Source: Pseudomonas sp. B33.4 (GTDB lineage Bacteria; Pseudomonadota; Gammaproteobacteria; Pseudomonadales; Pseudomonadaceae). From it: 64,000 nucleotides of DNA. A model generated the notes under the pieces. It was not told the origin of the DNA. It searched no databases and saw only the letters and a program-made list of their open reading frames with translations. Shown piece after piece: positions 9,227-17,839 of the stretch. The stretch covers positions 2,657,001 to 2,721,000 of the forward strand of contig NZ_CP140706.1 of assembly GCF_034555375.1 (NCBI RefSeq). Reading direction: 5' to 3'. How positions within the stretch are numbered: position 1 is the first letter of the stretch; each line of letters begins with the position of its first letter. A program made the translations under genes and the position numbers.

Positions 9227-9535
9227 TCAGCGCTTGCACAGGTAATCCTGGGTGATGGTGGTCTGCAGGCAGTTGTACTGGCCCATGGTGCGGCAGATGT
9301 TTTTCTCGGAGCCGGTGACCTCGGCGTTTTTGTAGCCCCAGGTCTTGCAGCGTTGCGCGGCGACGGTCAGGCCTTGTTCGGCGCTGGTCTGGCCGCTTTC
9401 GAATTGGCCCAGTTCATAGGAGACCTGGACGACGCCATCGTTTTTGCTGCCGCCGGTGGCTTCCCACTGTTTCGGCGTGGCGCAGCCAGTCAGGAACAGG
9501 GCGCTGAGGGTGAGTGTTGCGATCAGGGTTTTCAT
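9227..9535 (-). CDS. YecR-like outer-membrane lipoprotein
   Basis: Small predicted lipoprotein: signal peptide MKTLIATLTLSALFLTGC with a lipobox ending at Cys19, then a ~85-residue domain. The segments ATPKQWEATGGSKNDGVVQV and RCKTWGYKNAEV resemble the YecR family of uncharacterised lipoproteins. Four later Cys residues could form disulfides. The ATG at 9535 is chosen, but a TTG six bases upstream has better spacing from AAAGGA, so the start may be two codons earlier. It follows another lipoprotein gene by 31 bp on the same strand, probably co-transcribed. Function is unknown. Confidence 0.75.
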   Translation of the reverse strand: MKTLIATLTLSALFLTGCATPKQWEATGGSKNDGVVQVSYELGQFESGQTSAEQGLTVAAQRCKTWGYKNAEVTGSEKNICRTMGQYNCLQTTITQDYLCKR

Positions 9536-9566
9536 GGGCAAACGTGTCCTTTACCGGGCGGGGAAG

Positions 9567-9881
9567 TTACTGCAGTGGAATCGGCGAGGCGCCTTTCGGC
9601 AGGCATGACAGCGGCGGAGACATCATGCCCATGCTCGCCACGGCGATGATTACGCCGCTGGGCAACTCACAGTTGTATTCCCCGGCCGGGGTGTAGGCGG
9701 TGTAGTAAGTGAGGGTGCTGTCGTTGCGGATGTTGTCTATTTTCGACACCGGTTTACCAATCACCGTTTGCGCGCGTTCTTTCATGCTCGCTTCAGTGGG
9801 CTTGACGGTCTGACAGCCGGCCACGCCGAGCAGCACGGCGCCGACCAAGGCGATCTTGCAGAGGTTTGTATGGAGTTTCAT
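9567..9881 (-). CDS. Small lipoprotein of unknown function
   Basis: The 104-residue product starts at 9881 behind AAGGAAG and has a lipoprotein signal peptide ending LLGVAGC. The mature part contains IGKPVSKIDNIRNDSTLTYY and GEYNCELPSGVIIAVASMGM; the two further Cys could pair. I do not recognise the family. It sits upstream of the YecR-like lipoprotein in what looks like a two-gene operon. The frame is open upstream to 10010, but that part lacks a signal peptide and is unlikely to be translated. Confidence 0.72.
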   Translation of the reverse strand: MKLHTNLCKIALVGAVLLGVAGCQTVKPTEASMKERAQTVIGKPVSKIDNIRNDSTLTYYTAYTPAGEYNCELPSGVIIAVASMGMMSPPLSCLPKGASPIPLQ

Positions 9882-10073
9882 GGTGTGTCTTCCTTGGTGT
9901 TGTTCTGATTTCCAGGCACAACGATCCCGCACGCTGCGAACAGGCAACGTTGGGGAACATCGGGGGTGCGGGGGAATATAACGCCGGGTGGCAGGGCGGT
10001 CGATTAGCACAAATGTGCTAGTGCGATGCTCAACAGGCGGTTCGCTGGAACCGCCCGTTGGGCCAAGGGAAGA

Positions 10074-10604
10074 TTACTGCGGGCTGTTGAACTGGTCGGA
10101 ATAACTGCCCGTCATCAACGCGGATGCAACACGATCAGAACCGACGCCGACGCGGGAATAGGCAACCCGGTTGACGCCAGTGCGATCGGCGCCATCCGCA
10201 GCCAGTGCGCCCGCACCGACATGATCAGCACCGTCAGAAGCCACGGCGCCTGCACCGACATGGTCGGCACCGTCAGAAGCCACCGCGCCTGCACCGACAT
10301 GGTCGGCGCCATCGGACGCAACGGCTCCTGCACCTACATGATCGGCACCATCAGAAGCGACTGCACCGGCACCGACATGGTCGGCGCCATCGGACGCAAC
10401 GGCTCCTGCACCTACATGATCGGCACCATCAGAAGCGACTGCACCGGCACCGACATGATCAGCCCCATCCGATGCCACCGCCCCGGCACCCACATGATCC
10501 GCCCCGTCGGACGCCAACGCCTGCGGCTGCGCCGCCCAGACATTGGGCACCACAACGGTCGCCACGACCGCCAGAAGCACGCCTGACAACAGCTTGTGTT
10601 TCAT
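10074..10604 (-). CDS. Exported repetitive protein with eight 13-residue repeats
   Basis: The 176-residue product has a signal peptide (MKHKLLSGVLLAVVATVVVP, cleavage near VWA-AQ). It then carries eight consecutive copies of ASDGADHVGAGAV (residues ~31-134) and a diverged unit, AADGADRTGVNRV, before a ~30-residue tail. The start at 10604 has GGAG upstream. Pseudomonads encode related small exported proteins with DGADRVG-type repeats, sometimes labelled phage infection protein; that label is weak and should not be read as function. The regular His/Asp-rich repeats could bind metal or assemble, which is speculation. The coding DNA contains a recent 78-bp duplication. Confidence 0.75.
   Translation of the reverse strand: MKHKLLSGVLLAVVATVVVPNVWAAQPQALASDGADHVGAGAVASDGADHVGAGAVASDGADHVGAGAVASDGADHVGAGAVASDGADHVGAGAVASDGADHVGAGAVASDGADHVGAGAVASDGADHVGAGALAADGADRTGVNRVAYSRVGVGSDRVASALMTGSYSDQFNSPQ
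10203..10514 (-). repeat. Tandem 39-bp coding repeats (8 units) with a 78-bp exact duplication
   Basis: Eight 39-bp units encode the 13-residue peptide repeat. Two adjacent 78-bp blocks (10296-10373 and 10374-10451) are identical base for base, so at least one two-unit duplication is recent. The other units differ by synonymous changes. Confidence 0.92.
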
Positions 10605-11159
10605 AGTTTTTCTCCACGACCCAGCAGCCACAAAGCGATAAGGCATCGTTCGCCGCGTGTTCGCGGGCGCTACGACTGATTTGGCTCGGGTTAACCTGGT
10701 TGGCGAAAGGCACGGGCACACCATCCGGCGCGCGGGTGTCGACAGAAACATGATCGAACTGATTGAGTATAGATCGCGATTGCGAAGCGGTAGGGCGGGG
10801 GGATCGACGGGCGTTAGGCGCTTCTCTTCCTGCCCGATTCGGGCAAAGCTCAAATCAGTCTAAAAACACTGATTCGCGCTGACCAGCCTTTGCTAGGCTC
10901 AAAGATGTAGGCGAAGACGCAGACTGATGCGCAATCGGATAGCAAGGGGGCGTGGGGCGCGCTCCGAAAGGTACACGGTTAGAAAGATCTCCGCGCTGAG
11001 ATCCAGCCCTTATGCCGTGTGAAGCAGCCGAGGCCGTACCTTTTCAATTTGGCCCGGTACTGTGGGAAGCCCGATAAACCTTGTAAGCCAGAGACCAGCA
11101 CTGGCCGCCTACTCGAACACCAAAGCCCGCTTCGTGCGGGCTTTGTCGTTCCTGCAAGG
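10605..11159. other. 555-bp intergenic region with a possible structured RNA
   Basis: No convincing protein gene is present. The left part (10605-10870) holds the upstream region of the repeat-protein gene. The right part has base-pairing potential: AAAGGTAC (10967-10974) pairs with GTACCTTT (11036-11043), extended by CGG/CCG with one bulge. GATCTC / GAGATC (10986-10991 and 10998-11003) forms an inner hairpin, and a 10-bp GC-rich hairpin closes the region at 11121-11145. A + strand RNA from about 10.9 to 11.15 kb is possible. I do not recognise it as 6S, tmRNA, RNase P, SRP, RsmY/Z, PrrF or Crc RNAs. Confidence 0.35.
11121..11145. terminator. Bidirectional hairpin terminator between the intergenic region and the gamma-lyase gene
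   Basis: Perfect 10-bp stem CAAAGCCCGC / GCGGGCTTTG with a 5-base loop. U-rich tails are short on both strands (TTTGTCGTT on +). It lies 15 bp beyond the stop codon of the transsulfuration gene. Confidence 0.6.
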
Positions 11160-12332
11160 TCAGATCGCTTGCAGCGCCTGCGCCAGGTCAGCGCGCAGGT
11201 CTTCGACGTCTTCAACGCCAACCGACAGTCGCACCAGACCATCGCCGATCCCCAGTTTGGCGCGGGTATCAGCCGGAATGGTCGCGTGAGTCATGATCGC
11301 CGGGTGCTCGATCAGACTTTCTACGCCACCGAGACTTTCCGCCAACGCGAAGATCTTCACGTTCTCGAGAAAGCGCCGCGCACCATCCAGATCACTGTTC
11401 AGATCGACGGAAATCATCCCGCCGAAACCGCGCATCTGGCGCTTGGCCAATTCATGCTGCGGATGCGAGGCCAGCCCCGGATAGTAGACGCGTTTGACCT
11501 GCGGCTGTTGTTCCAGCCACTGCGCCAGATCCAGCGCGTTGCTGCAATGACGTTCCATGCGCAGTGCCAGGGTTTTCACCCCGCGCAGGGTCAGAAACGC
11601 ATCGAACGGCCCGGCAATCGCACCGACTGCGTTCTGCAAGAAGCCCAGTTTCTCGGCCAGTTCTTCGTTCTGCCCGACCACGGCGATGCCGCCGATGACG
11701 TCGGAGTGACCGTTCAGGTACTTGGTGGTCGAGTGCAGCACGATGTCGAAACCCAACTCCAGCGGCCGCTGGATATACGGGCTGGCAAAGGTGTTGTCGG
11801 CCACGCAGATAATCCCGCGAGCACGGCAAATACGTGCGATCGCAGCCAGATCCGACAGGCTCAGCAGCGGGTTGGTCGGCGTCTCGACCATGACCATGCG
11901 CGTGTCGTCCTGCAACGACGCTTCGAACGCCGACAGATCGGCTAGATCAACGAAGCTGAAACGGTGCCCGGCGCTGCGCTGACGGACCTTGTCGAACAGG
12001 CGGAAGGTGCCGCCATACAAGTCGTTGCCAGAGACGATGTGCGAACCGGCATCGAGCAATTCCAGCACCGTGGAAATCGCCGCCAACCCGGAGGCAAAGG
12101 CGAATGCGCGGGTGCCACCTTCAAGATCCGCCACGCAACGCTCCAGGGCAAACCGCGTCGGGTTGTGCGAGCGGCCGTAATCGAAACCCTTGTGCACGCC
12201 GGGGCTGTCTTGCAGGTAGGTGGAGTTGGCGTAGATCGGCGGCATCAGCGCGCCGGTGGTCGGGTCCGGCGTCTGCCCGGCGTGGATCACCCGGGTCGCG
12301 AAGCCTTGGGATTTATCGTCGTGCTGACTCAT
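11160..12332 (-). CDS. Cystathionine gamma-lyase/gamma-synthase family PLP enzyme
   Basis: Cytoplasmic PLP enzyme of the Cys/Met metabolism family. The Schiff-base Lys is in LHSTTKYLNGHSD (K204), with YGRSHNPTR (~52-60), the phosphate-site SGLAA and VADNTFASP present. At 390 residues it has family length. Sequence alone does not separate gamma-lyase from gamma-synthase. The preceding gene encodes cystathionine beta-synthase and overlaps it by 4 bases (ATGA), so gamma-lyase is favoured: together they convert homocysteine plus serine to cysteine by reverse transsulfuration. Some SVGVEDVEDL-containing relatives have both activities. Confidence 0.88.
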   Translation of the reverse strand: MSQHDDKSQGFATRVIHAGQTPDPTTGALMPPIYANSTYLQDSPGVHKGFDYGRSHNPTRFALERCVADLEGGTRAFAFASGLAAISTVLELLDAGSHIVSGNDLYGGTFRLFDKVRQRSAGHRFSFVDLADLSAFEASLQDDTRMVMVETPTNPLLSLSDLAAIARICRARGIICVADNTFASPYIQRPLELGFDIVLHSTTKYLNGHSDVIGGIAVVGQNEELAEKLGFLQNAVGAIAGPFDAFLTLRGVKTLALRMERHCSNALDLAQWLEQQPQVKRVYYPGLASHPQHELAKRQMRGFGGMISVDLNSDLDGARRFLENVKIFALAESLGGVESLIEHPAIMTHATIPADTRAKLGIGDGLVRLSVGVEDVEDLRADLAQALQAI

Positions 12333-13705
12333 GCGAGGGATCTCCGTAATTGGTTGAGCATGTCGGTGCGAGTGATCAGACCATGGAAGCCCGATGCATC
12401 GGCAATGATGGCGACGAGGCCACGGCTGAGCACCGATTCCAGCTCGGCAAGGCTGGCGCCCGGCGCGAGGGTTTGCAGCTTGTCGGTCATCACGCTGGAC
12501 ACCGATTGACTGAAGCGCGCGGCATCTTCGTGCACTGGCAGCAGGATGTCTGATTCATCGATCACGCCGACCAGTTGCTTGCCTTCCACCAGCACCGGCA
12601 ACTGCGAAACATCGGCCAGGCGCATGCGCTGGAACGCGGTCAGCAGGGTGTCGTCGGGGCCGACGCTGATCACGCGGCCGTCTTCGAAACGCCGGGCGAT
12701 CAGGTCACGCAGGTCGCCATAACCTTTGCGCTGTAGCAGGCCTTGATCGGTCATCCATTGGTCGTTGTAGACCTTCGACAGATAGCGCGTGCCGGTGTCG
12801 CAGACGAAACTCACCACGCGTTTCGGCTCGGTCTGTTCGCGGCAGTAACGCAGCGCCGCCGCGAGCAGGGTGCCGGTCGACGAGCCACCGAGAATGCCTT
12901 CAGCCTTGAGCAACTGGCGGGCGTGATCGAAGCTTTCTTCATCGCTGATCGAGTAGGCGTGGCGCACGCTGGAGAGGTCGGTGATCGACGGAATGAAGTC
13001 CTCGCCGATACCTTCCACCGCCCATGAACCCGGCGTTGGCAGAGAGCCGTCGCGGCTGTATTGCGCCATCACCGAACCGACGGGATCGGCCAGGACCATT
13101 TCCAGATCCGGCTGCACACGCTTGAAGAAGCGACTCAGGCCAGTCAGGGTTCCCGCGGAACCGACACCGACGACGATGGCGTCCAGATCATGTTCGGTCT
13201 GCGCCCAGATTTCTGGCGCGGTGCTGCATTCGTGGGCCAGCGGGTTGGCCGGGTTATTGAACTGATCGGCGAAAAATGCGCCGGGAATGTCTTTGGCCAA
13301 ACGGGCGGCGACGTCCTGGTAATACTCGGGATGGCCCTTGCCGACATCGGAGCGGGTGATGTGTACCTCGGCGCCCATGGCCTTCAAGTGCAGGACTTTC
13401 TCGGTGGACATTTTGTCCGGCACCACCAGCACCACGCGATAGCCTTTGGCACGGCCAACCAATGCCAGGCCCAGGCCGGTGTTGCCGGCAGTGGCTTCGA
13501 CGATGGTGCCGCCGGGTTGCAGGCGACCATCACGTTCGGCGGCGTCGATCATGGCCAGACCGATGCGGTCCTTGATCGAACCACCGGGGTTCTGCGACTC
13601 GAGTTTGAGAAACAGCGTGCAAGGCCCAGTGTCGAAGCGGGTGACTTGCACAAGCGGAGTATTGCCGATCAGCCCAAGTACGGCAGGGCGTGATTCCTTT
13701 GACAT
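12329..13705 (-). CDS. Cystathionine beta-synthase with C-terminal CBS domain pair
   Basis: PLP enzyme condensing serine and homocysteine to cystathionine. The catalytic domain (residues ~1-330) shows GLIGNTPLVQ, the PLP Lys in NPGGSIKDR (K45), EATAGNTGLGLA and the phosphate loop GSSTGT. The C-terminal ~120 residues form two CBS repeats (SVGPDDTLLTAFQRMRLADV and later VMTDKLQTLAPG), as in eukaryotic-type CBS. The start at 13705 follows AGAGGTG; an upstream extension to 13792 lacks support. The 458-residue length fits. It is translationally coupled to the gamma-lyase-type gene downstream. Whether the CBS domains bind an adenosyl ligand here is unknown. Confidence 0.92.
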   Translation of the reverse strand: MSKESRPAVLGLIGNTPLVQVTRFDTGPCTLFLKLESQNPGGSIKDRIGLAMIDAAERDGRLQPGGTIVEATAGNTGLGLALVGRAKGYRVVLVVPDKMSTEKVLHLKAMGAEVHITRSDVGKGHPEYYQDVAARLAKDIPGAFFADQFNNPANPLAHECSTAPEIWAQTEHDLDAIVVGVGSAGTLTGLSRFFKRVQPDLEMVLADPVGSVMAQYSRDGSLPTPGSWAVEGIGEDFIPSITDLSSVRHAYSISDEESFDHARQLLKAEGILGGSSTGTLLAAALRYCREQTEPKRVVSFVCDTGTRYLSKVYNDQWMTDQGLLQRKGYGDLRDLIARRFEDGRVISVGPDDTLLTAFQRMRLADVSQLPVLVEGKQLVGVIDESDILLPVHEDAARFSQSVSSVMTDKLQTLAPGASLAELESVLSRGLVAIIADASGFHGLITRTDMLNQLRRSLA

Positions 13706-14117
13706 TTCTTCACCTCTTAGTGGTGTTGATCGCGTTCCAATCGCGGGGAAAAGACTCGCGTGCAACATAGGCTCAGACATCGGCTGTCGCAACCTTTAGT
13801 CGGTCGCCAATTCAGCCATTTCGATCTAACGATAGATCGAAATCAAAGACCTGCCGGGGCGGGTTTGAGTGCGTTTACACAGAGGCGTCATCGAGTTTTC
13901 AAAGGGCGTCGTTACGCTCACCAATCGCTTGATCTGTGAAGAAATTTCCTGCTGCGAAAACGGTTTGATGTTTTTGCCAAAGCACAAGTCAGAGGTGTTT
14001 TCAGCAACGATTTGATCATGAGGGAAACTCGTGTTGATCAAGATTAAATTGAGTTTGTCTCACTAGCTACCGATGCCGACAATGGCCGCCATCAACAAGA
14101 CATTGGAGTTGTTTGTT
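13706..14117. other. 412-bp low-GC intergenic region between cbs and metE
   Basis: The region is visibly more AT-rich than its neighbours. It must hold the divergent promoters of the transsulfuration operon and metE. Neither the cobalamin riboswitch signature nor a SAH or SAM riboswitch signature is visible. TGAA-N5-TTCC at 13937-13949 is one mismatch from the MetR consensus (TGAA-N5-TTCA), which is weak evidence. On the minus strand a 71-codon frame with no ATG start (13826-14041) reads like a degraded receiver-domain tail (IKPFSQQEISSQIKRLV). I treat it as a possible remnant, not a gene. Confidence 0.45.
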
Positions 14118-16406
14118 ATGGCACTGGCCCATTCCCTTGGATTTCCGCGCATCGGTCGCGACCGCGAACTGAAGAAAGCGCAAGAGGCGTTCTGGAAAGG
14201 AGAACTGAACGAGGCCGGCCTGCGTGAAGTGGGTCGCGAGCTGCGCAAGGCCCACTGGGACCTGCAGAAAAATGCCGGTATCGAATTGCTCCCGGTCGGC
14301 GATTTTGCCTGGTACGACCAGGTCCTGACGCACTCGCTGATGTTCGGTGTGATCCCTGAACGCTTCCGTCCGCACGACGGCAAAGCCCATCTGCAGACCC
14401 TGTTCGCCATGGCCCGTGGCGTCAGCGACAGTTGCTGCGGCGGCGCGCACGCCCAGGAAATGACCAAGTGGTTCGACACCAACTACCACTACCTGGTCCC
14501 GGAATTCAGCGTGGATCAGCAGTTTCAGTTGGGCTGGGAGCAGTTGTTCGAAGAGGTCGAAGAAGCACGCACACTGGGCCATAACGTCAAACCGGTGATC
14601 ATCGGCCCGCTGACGTATCTGTGGCTGGGCAAGGCCAAAGGTGCCGAGTTCGACAAGCTGGAATTACTTGATCGTTTGCTGCCGCTGTACGGGCAGATTT
14701 TCTCGCGTCTTGCTGCTCAAGGCGTCGAGTGGGTACAGATCGACGAGCCGATTCTGGTGCTCGACCTGCCGCAGGAATGGAAGAACGCTTTCGAGCGTGC
14801 CTACAACCAGATCCAGCGAGATCCGCTGAAAAAACTGCTGGCCACGTACTTCGGTGGCCTGGAAGAAAACCTCGGTCTGGCCGCCAACCTGCCGGTCGAC
14901 GGTTTGCACATAGATCTGGTGCGCGCACCGGAGCAATACCCGACCATTCTTGATCGCTTGCCGGCTTATAAAGTGTTGTCCCTGGGCGTGGTCAACGGCC
15001 GTAACGTCTGGCGCTGCGACCTGGAAAGTGCCTTGGCGACGTTGCAGCATGCCCATGAGCGTCTGGGCGATCGGCTGTGGGTGGCGCCGTCCTGCTCGTT
15101 GCTGCACAGCCCGGTGGATCTGGCTCGTGAAGACAAACTGGATGCCGAGTTGAAAAGCTGGCTGGCTTTCGCTGTGCAGAAGTGCGAAGAAGTCGCGGTG
15201 CTGGCTCAAGCGGTCAACGAACCTGAAGCGCCGAAAGTGCTGCGCGCATTGACTGAAAGCCGCGCGGTGCAGGCTGCCCGCGCTGCGTCGCCGCGTATTC
15301 ACAAACCTGCGGTGCAAGCCCGGGTTGCCGCTATCACGGCCAAGGACAGTCGGCGTCAGTCGCTGTTCGCCCAGCGCATTGCCAAGCAGCGCGCCGGACT
15401 CGATCTGCCATTGTTCCCGACCACGACGATCGGTTCGTTCCCGCAAACTGCGTCGATTCGCCTCGCTCGTCAGTCGTTCAAACAAGGCAAGTTGACCGAA
15501 GCCGAATACACCGAAGCCATGCACAGCGAAATCCGCCACGCGGTGGAAATCCAGGAGCGCCTGGGCCTCGACGTGCTGGTGCACGGTGAAGCCGAGCGCA
15601 ACGACATGGTCGAATATTTCGCCGAGCAACTCGATGGCTACGTGTTCACCCGTTTTGGCTGGGTGCAAAGCTACGGTTCGCGTTGTGTGAAACCGGCAGT
15701 GATTTTCGGCGACCTCAGCCGTCCGCAAGCCATGACTGTCGAGTGGATCCGCTACGCCCAAGGCCTGACCGACAAAGTCATGAAAGGCATGCTGACCGGC
15801 CCGGTGACCATGCTGATGTGGTCGTTCCCGCGTGAAGACGTCAGTCGTGAAGTGCAGGCGCGGCAACTGGCACTGGCGATTCGCGACGAAGTGGTGGATC
15901 TGGAAGCCGCTGGCATCAAGATCGTGCAGATCGACGAAGCGGCGTTCCGTGAGGGGCTGCCGTTGCGTCAGGCGCAGTGGCAGCATTATCTGGACTGGGC
16001 GACGGAAGTGTTCCGCCTGTGCGCCTCGGGTGTGCGCGACGAAACGCAGATCCACACGCACATGTGCTACAGCGAGTTCAACGACGTGATCGAGTCGATT
16101 GCGGCGATGGATGCCGACGTGATCACCATCGAGACTTCGCGTTCGGACATGGAATTGCTGGATGCCTTCGAAGCCTTCGCGTACCCCAACGAAATCGGCC
16201 CGGGCGTTTATGACATTCACTCGCCACGCATCCCGGATGCTTCGGAAATGGCTAATCTGCTGCGCAAGGCTGCCAAGCGGATTCCGGCCGAGCGGCTGTG
16301 GGTCAACCCGGACTGCGGTTTGAAAACCCGTGGCTGGCCGGAGACGGAAGCGGCGCTGGTGCACATGGTCACCGCTGCCCGCCAGTTGCGCAAAGAGCTG
16401 GCCTGA
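14118..16406 (+). CDS. metE: Cobalamin-independent methionine synthase MetE
   Basis: Cytoplasmic zinc enzyme moving a methyl group from 5-methyltetrahydropteroyl-triglutamate to homocysteine. The start [20 protein letters not shown] (14118, GGAG upstream) is the usual N-terminus; an ATG at 14073 adds 15 atypical residues. The C-terminal catalytic half begins [13 protein letters not shown]. It contains the zinc-ligand segments HTHMCYSEF and [11 protein letters not shown] and the substrate loop around [13 protein letters not shown]. The 762 residues match MetE. It is divergent from the cystathionine beta-synthase operon, so methionine synthesis and homocysteine removal to cysteine are neighbours. 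No adjacent metR is seen. Confidence 0.97.
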   Translation: MALAHSLGFPRIGRDRELKKAQEAFWKGELNEAGLREVGRELRKAHWDLQKNAGIELLPVGDFAWYDQVLTHSLMFGVIPERFRPHDGKAHLQTLFAMARGVSDSCCGGAHAQEMTKWFDTNYHYLVPEFSVDQQFQLGWEQLFEEVEEARTLGHNVKPVIIGPLTYLWLGKAKGAEFDKLELLDRLLPLYGQIFSRLAAQGVEWVQIDEPILVLDLPQEWKNAFERAYNQIQRDPLKKLLATYFGGLEENLGLAANLPVDGLHIDLVRAPEQYPTILDRLPAYKVLSLGVVNGRNVWRCDLESALATLQHAHERLGDRLWVAPSCSLLHSPVDLAREDKLDAELKSWLAFAVQKCEEVAVLAQAVNEPEAPKVLRALTESRAVQAARAASPRIHKPAVQARVAAITAKDSRRQSLFAQRIAKQRAGLDLPLFPTTTIGSFPQTASIRLARQSFKQGKLTEAEYTEAMHSEIRHAVEIQERLGLDVLVHGEAERNDMVEYFAEQLDGYVFTRFGWVQSYGSRCVKPAVIFGDLSRPQAMTVEWIRYAQGLTDKVMKGMLTGPVTMLMWSFPREDVSREVQARQLALAIRDEVVDLEAAGIKIVQIDEAAFREGLPLRQAQWQHYLDWATEVFRLCASGVRDETQIHTHMCYSEFNDVIESIAAMDADVITIETSRSDMELLDAFEAFAYPNEIGPGVYDIHSPRIPDASEMANLLRKAAKRIPAERLWVNPDCGLKTRGWPETEAALVHMVTAARQLRKELA

Positions 16407-16422
16407 CACGAATAAACACCCC

Positions 16423-16512
16423 CCTGTAGGAGCTGCCGCAGGCTGCGATCTTTTGATGTTGGCTGTTAGAAAACAGGATCAAAGGATCGCAGCCTGCGGC
16501 AGCTCCTACAGG
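16423..16512. repeat. REP-type inverted repeat (family B)
   Basis: Arms CCTGTAGGAGCTGCCGCAGG... and its complement end at 16512; core GCGATCTTTTGAT. It lies 17 bp after the metE stop and may serve as the operon end, as no other terminator is seen. Confidence 0.88.
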
Positions 16513-16584
16513 TAGACGGATGGCTGGCATCGCCGGGAGGCTGTTGTTAATGTGGCCAGCCGCAGTCCAGGTGTTTGCCGTTAC

Positions 16585-17136
16585 ATGAGTCATCAACCGA
16601 TTATTCAGGCAGTGTCTGAAGCAGACATTGCCCAGGTGCTGGATTTTGTTCTAAAGGCCCGCGCCGAGCTTTTCCCGAAGCTGAGCGCGACGGGTATGCC
16701 CGACGATCTGGCGCGTTTTGCCGAGGTTTATCTGCATGGGGCAGGGCGCTTTCTGATTGCTCGGCAGGCGGGGCAAATCGTCGCGTCCATCGGCTATCTT
16801 CCTTACGACCGACGCTTCCCGCACCTTGTCTATCCCGACCGCACAGTGGTGGAGGTAGTGCGTCTGTTCGTCCTGCCTGCGCAGCGCCGTTCAGGGCTGG
16901 CCGGCGCACTGTATCGATCACTCAAGGATCTGGCACTCGCCAACGCAGTAGACGTGATTTACCTGCACACCCATCCGTTTCTGCCGGGCGCCATCGCGTT
17001 CTGGCAGCGGCAGGGTTTCGAGATCATCGATGTCGACGCTGACCCGGTCTGGCAGACCATTCACATGCACAGCGTCATGAGTGGAATCGAAGAATCTGCG
17101 CCCCATCAAACGGGTCCGTCAGGTAGTGCGCCCTGA
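16585..17136 (+). CDS. GNAT family N-acetyltransferase
   Basis: Predicted acetyl-CoA-dependent acyltransferase. Residues ~60-150 show the GNAT core: ARQAGQIVASIGYLPYDRR, EVVRLFVLPAQRRSGLAGAL (beta4 and the acetyl-CoA pyrophosphate loop, here QRRSGLAG) and FWQRQGFEIID (motif B). The start MSHQPIIQAV at 16585 gives 183 residues. Its last 62 bases overlap the 3' end of the convergent ABC ATPase gene, an unusually long antisense overlap. The acceptor substrate is unknown; nothing ties it to corrinoid transport except position. Confidence 0.85.
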   Translation: MSHQPIIQAVSEADIAQVLDFVLKARAELFPKLSATGMPDDLARFAEVYLHGAGRFLIARQAGQIVASIGYLPYDRRFPHLVYPDRTVVEVVRLFVLPAQRRSGLAGALYRSLKDLALANAVDVIYLHTHPFLPGAIAFWQRQGFEIIDVDADPVWQTIHMHSVMSGIEESAPHQTGPSGSAP

Positions 17137-17839
17137 CTCCGAAGGTCTCCTGTAACCGCTGCGGTGTCAGCACCGCCAACGGTTCGCCCAGCGCCACCAG
17201 CCGCCCGCGTTCCAGCACCGCAAGACGATCACATTTCAGCGCCTGATTGAGATCATGCAGCGCAATCAGCGTGGTCACCGGCAACGCCTGCACCACGTTG
17301 AGAATGGTCAGTTGATGCTGAATGTCGAGGTGATTGGCCGGCTCGTCGAGCAACAAAATCTGCGGTCGCTGCGCCAATGCCCGAGCGATATGCACCCGCT
17401 GCCGTTCACCCCCCGACAGGCTGCGCCAGAGACGCGTGCGCAGGTGCATCGCGTCAACGTCGGTGAGCGCCTGCTCGACGATGGCATTGTCCGCCGCCGA
17501 CCATGGTTGCAGCGCCGACAACCACGGCGTGCGCCCCAACGCCACGGCATCGAACACGCGAATGCCGTCGTCGGTGTCGGCCTGTTGTTCAACGACCGCG
17601 AGCTTTTGCGCAATGCTGCGCCGGGCCATTTTGCCGAGGCGCTGACCTTCAAGCAGCACCTCACCAGCGCTCGGTTCGCGCAACCCGGCCAGCAATTTCA
17701 GCAGGGTGGATTTGCCCGCGCCATTCGGCCCGACGATGCCCAGCGTCTCGCCGCGCTGCACCTTAAGGCTGACACCGCTGAGCAACTCGGCGCCACGCAC
17801 TCTGAAGCTCAGACCAGAACAACCCAAAACACTGCTCAT
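17075..17839 (-). CDS. BtuD/FepC-type ABC transporter ATPase
   Basis: ATP-binding subunit of a type II (vitamin B12/siderophore type) ABC importer. It shows Walker A GPNGAGKST, signature LSGGERQRVHIARAL, Walker B ILLLDEP and the H-loop ALHD. The 254-residue length is normal. Its start overlaps the permease stop by four bases (ATGA). Being third in an operon headed by a cobalamin riboswitch, it most likely powers uptake of cobalamin or a corrinoid precursor. Its C-terminal 20 codons lie antisense to the end of the GNAT gene. Confidence 0.9.
   Translation of the reverse strand: MSSVLGCSGLSFRVRGAELLSGVSLKVQRGETLGIVGPNGAGKSTLLKLLAGLREPSAGEVLLEGQRLGKMARRSIAQKLAVVEQQADTDDGIRVFDAVALGRTPWLSALQPWSAADNAIVEQALTDVDAMHLRTRLWRSLSGGERQRVHIARALAQRPQILLLDEPANHLDIQHQLTILNVVQALPVTTLIALHDLNQALKCDRLAVLERGRLVALGEPLAVLTPQRLQETFGVRAHYLTDPFDGAQILRFHS

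Noticed and set aside
10203..10514. Regular 39-bp repeats considered as a CRISPR array
   Set aside because: Units are directly adjacent without unique spacers and are translated in one frame behind a signal peptide.
10026..10586. Open + strand frame with repeated C-T-D-M-V-G units across the repeat gene
   Set aside because: It is the complement of the 39-bp repeats; repeats keep several frames open. The minus strand has a signal peptide and ribosome site, the + strand has neither.
13937..13949. MetR box TGAA-N5-TTCC
   Set aside because: One mismatch from the consensus, no metR gene nearby, and such short motifs arise by chance; kept only as a note in the intergenic entry.
13706..14117. Search for a cobalamin or SAM/SAH riboswitch ahead of metE
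   Set aside because: None of the diagnostic segments seen at 20.0-20.2 kb (CCCCCGCAACTGT, GGAGACCTGCC) occurs here on either strand, and no SAM or SAH motif stood out.
14664..16409. 581-codon minus-strand frame opposite metE
   Set aside because: His/Arg-rich shadow of metE; metE has full domain and metal-site support.
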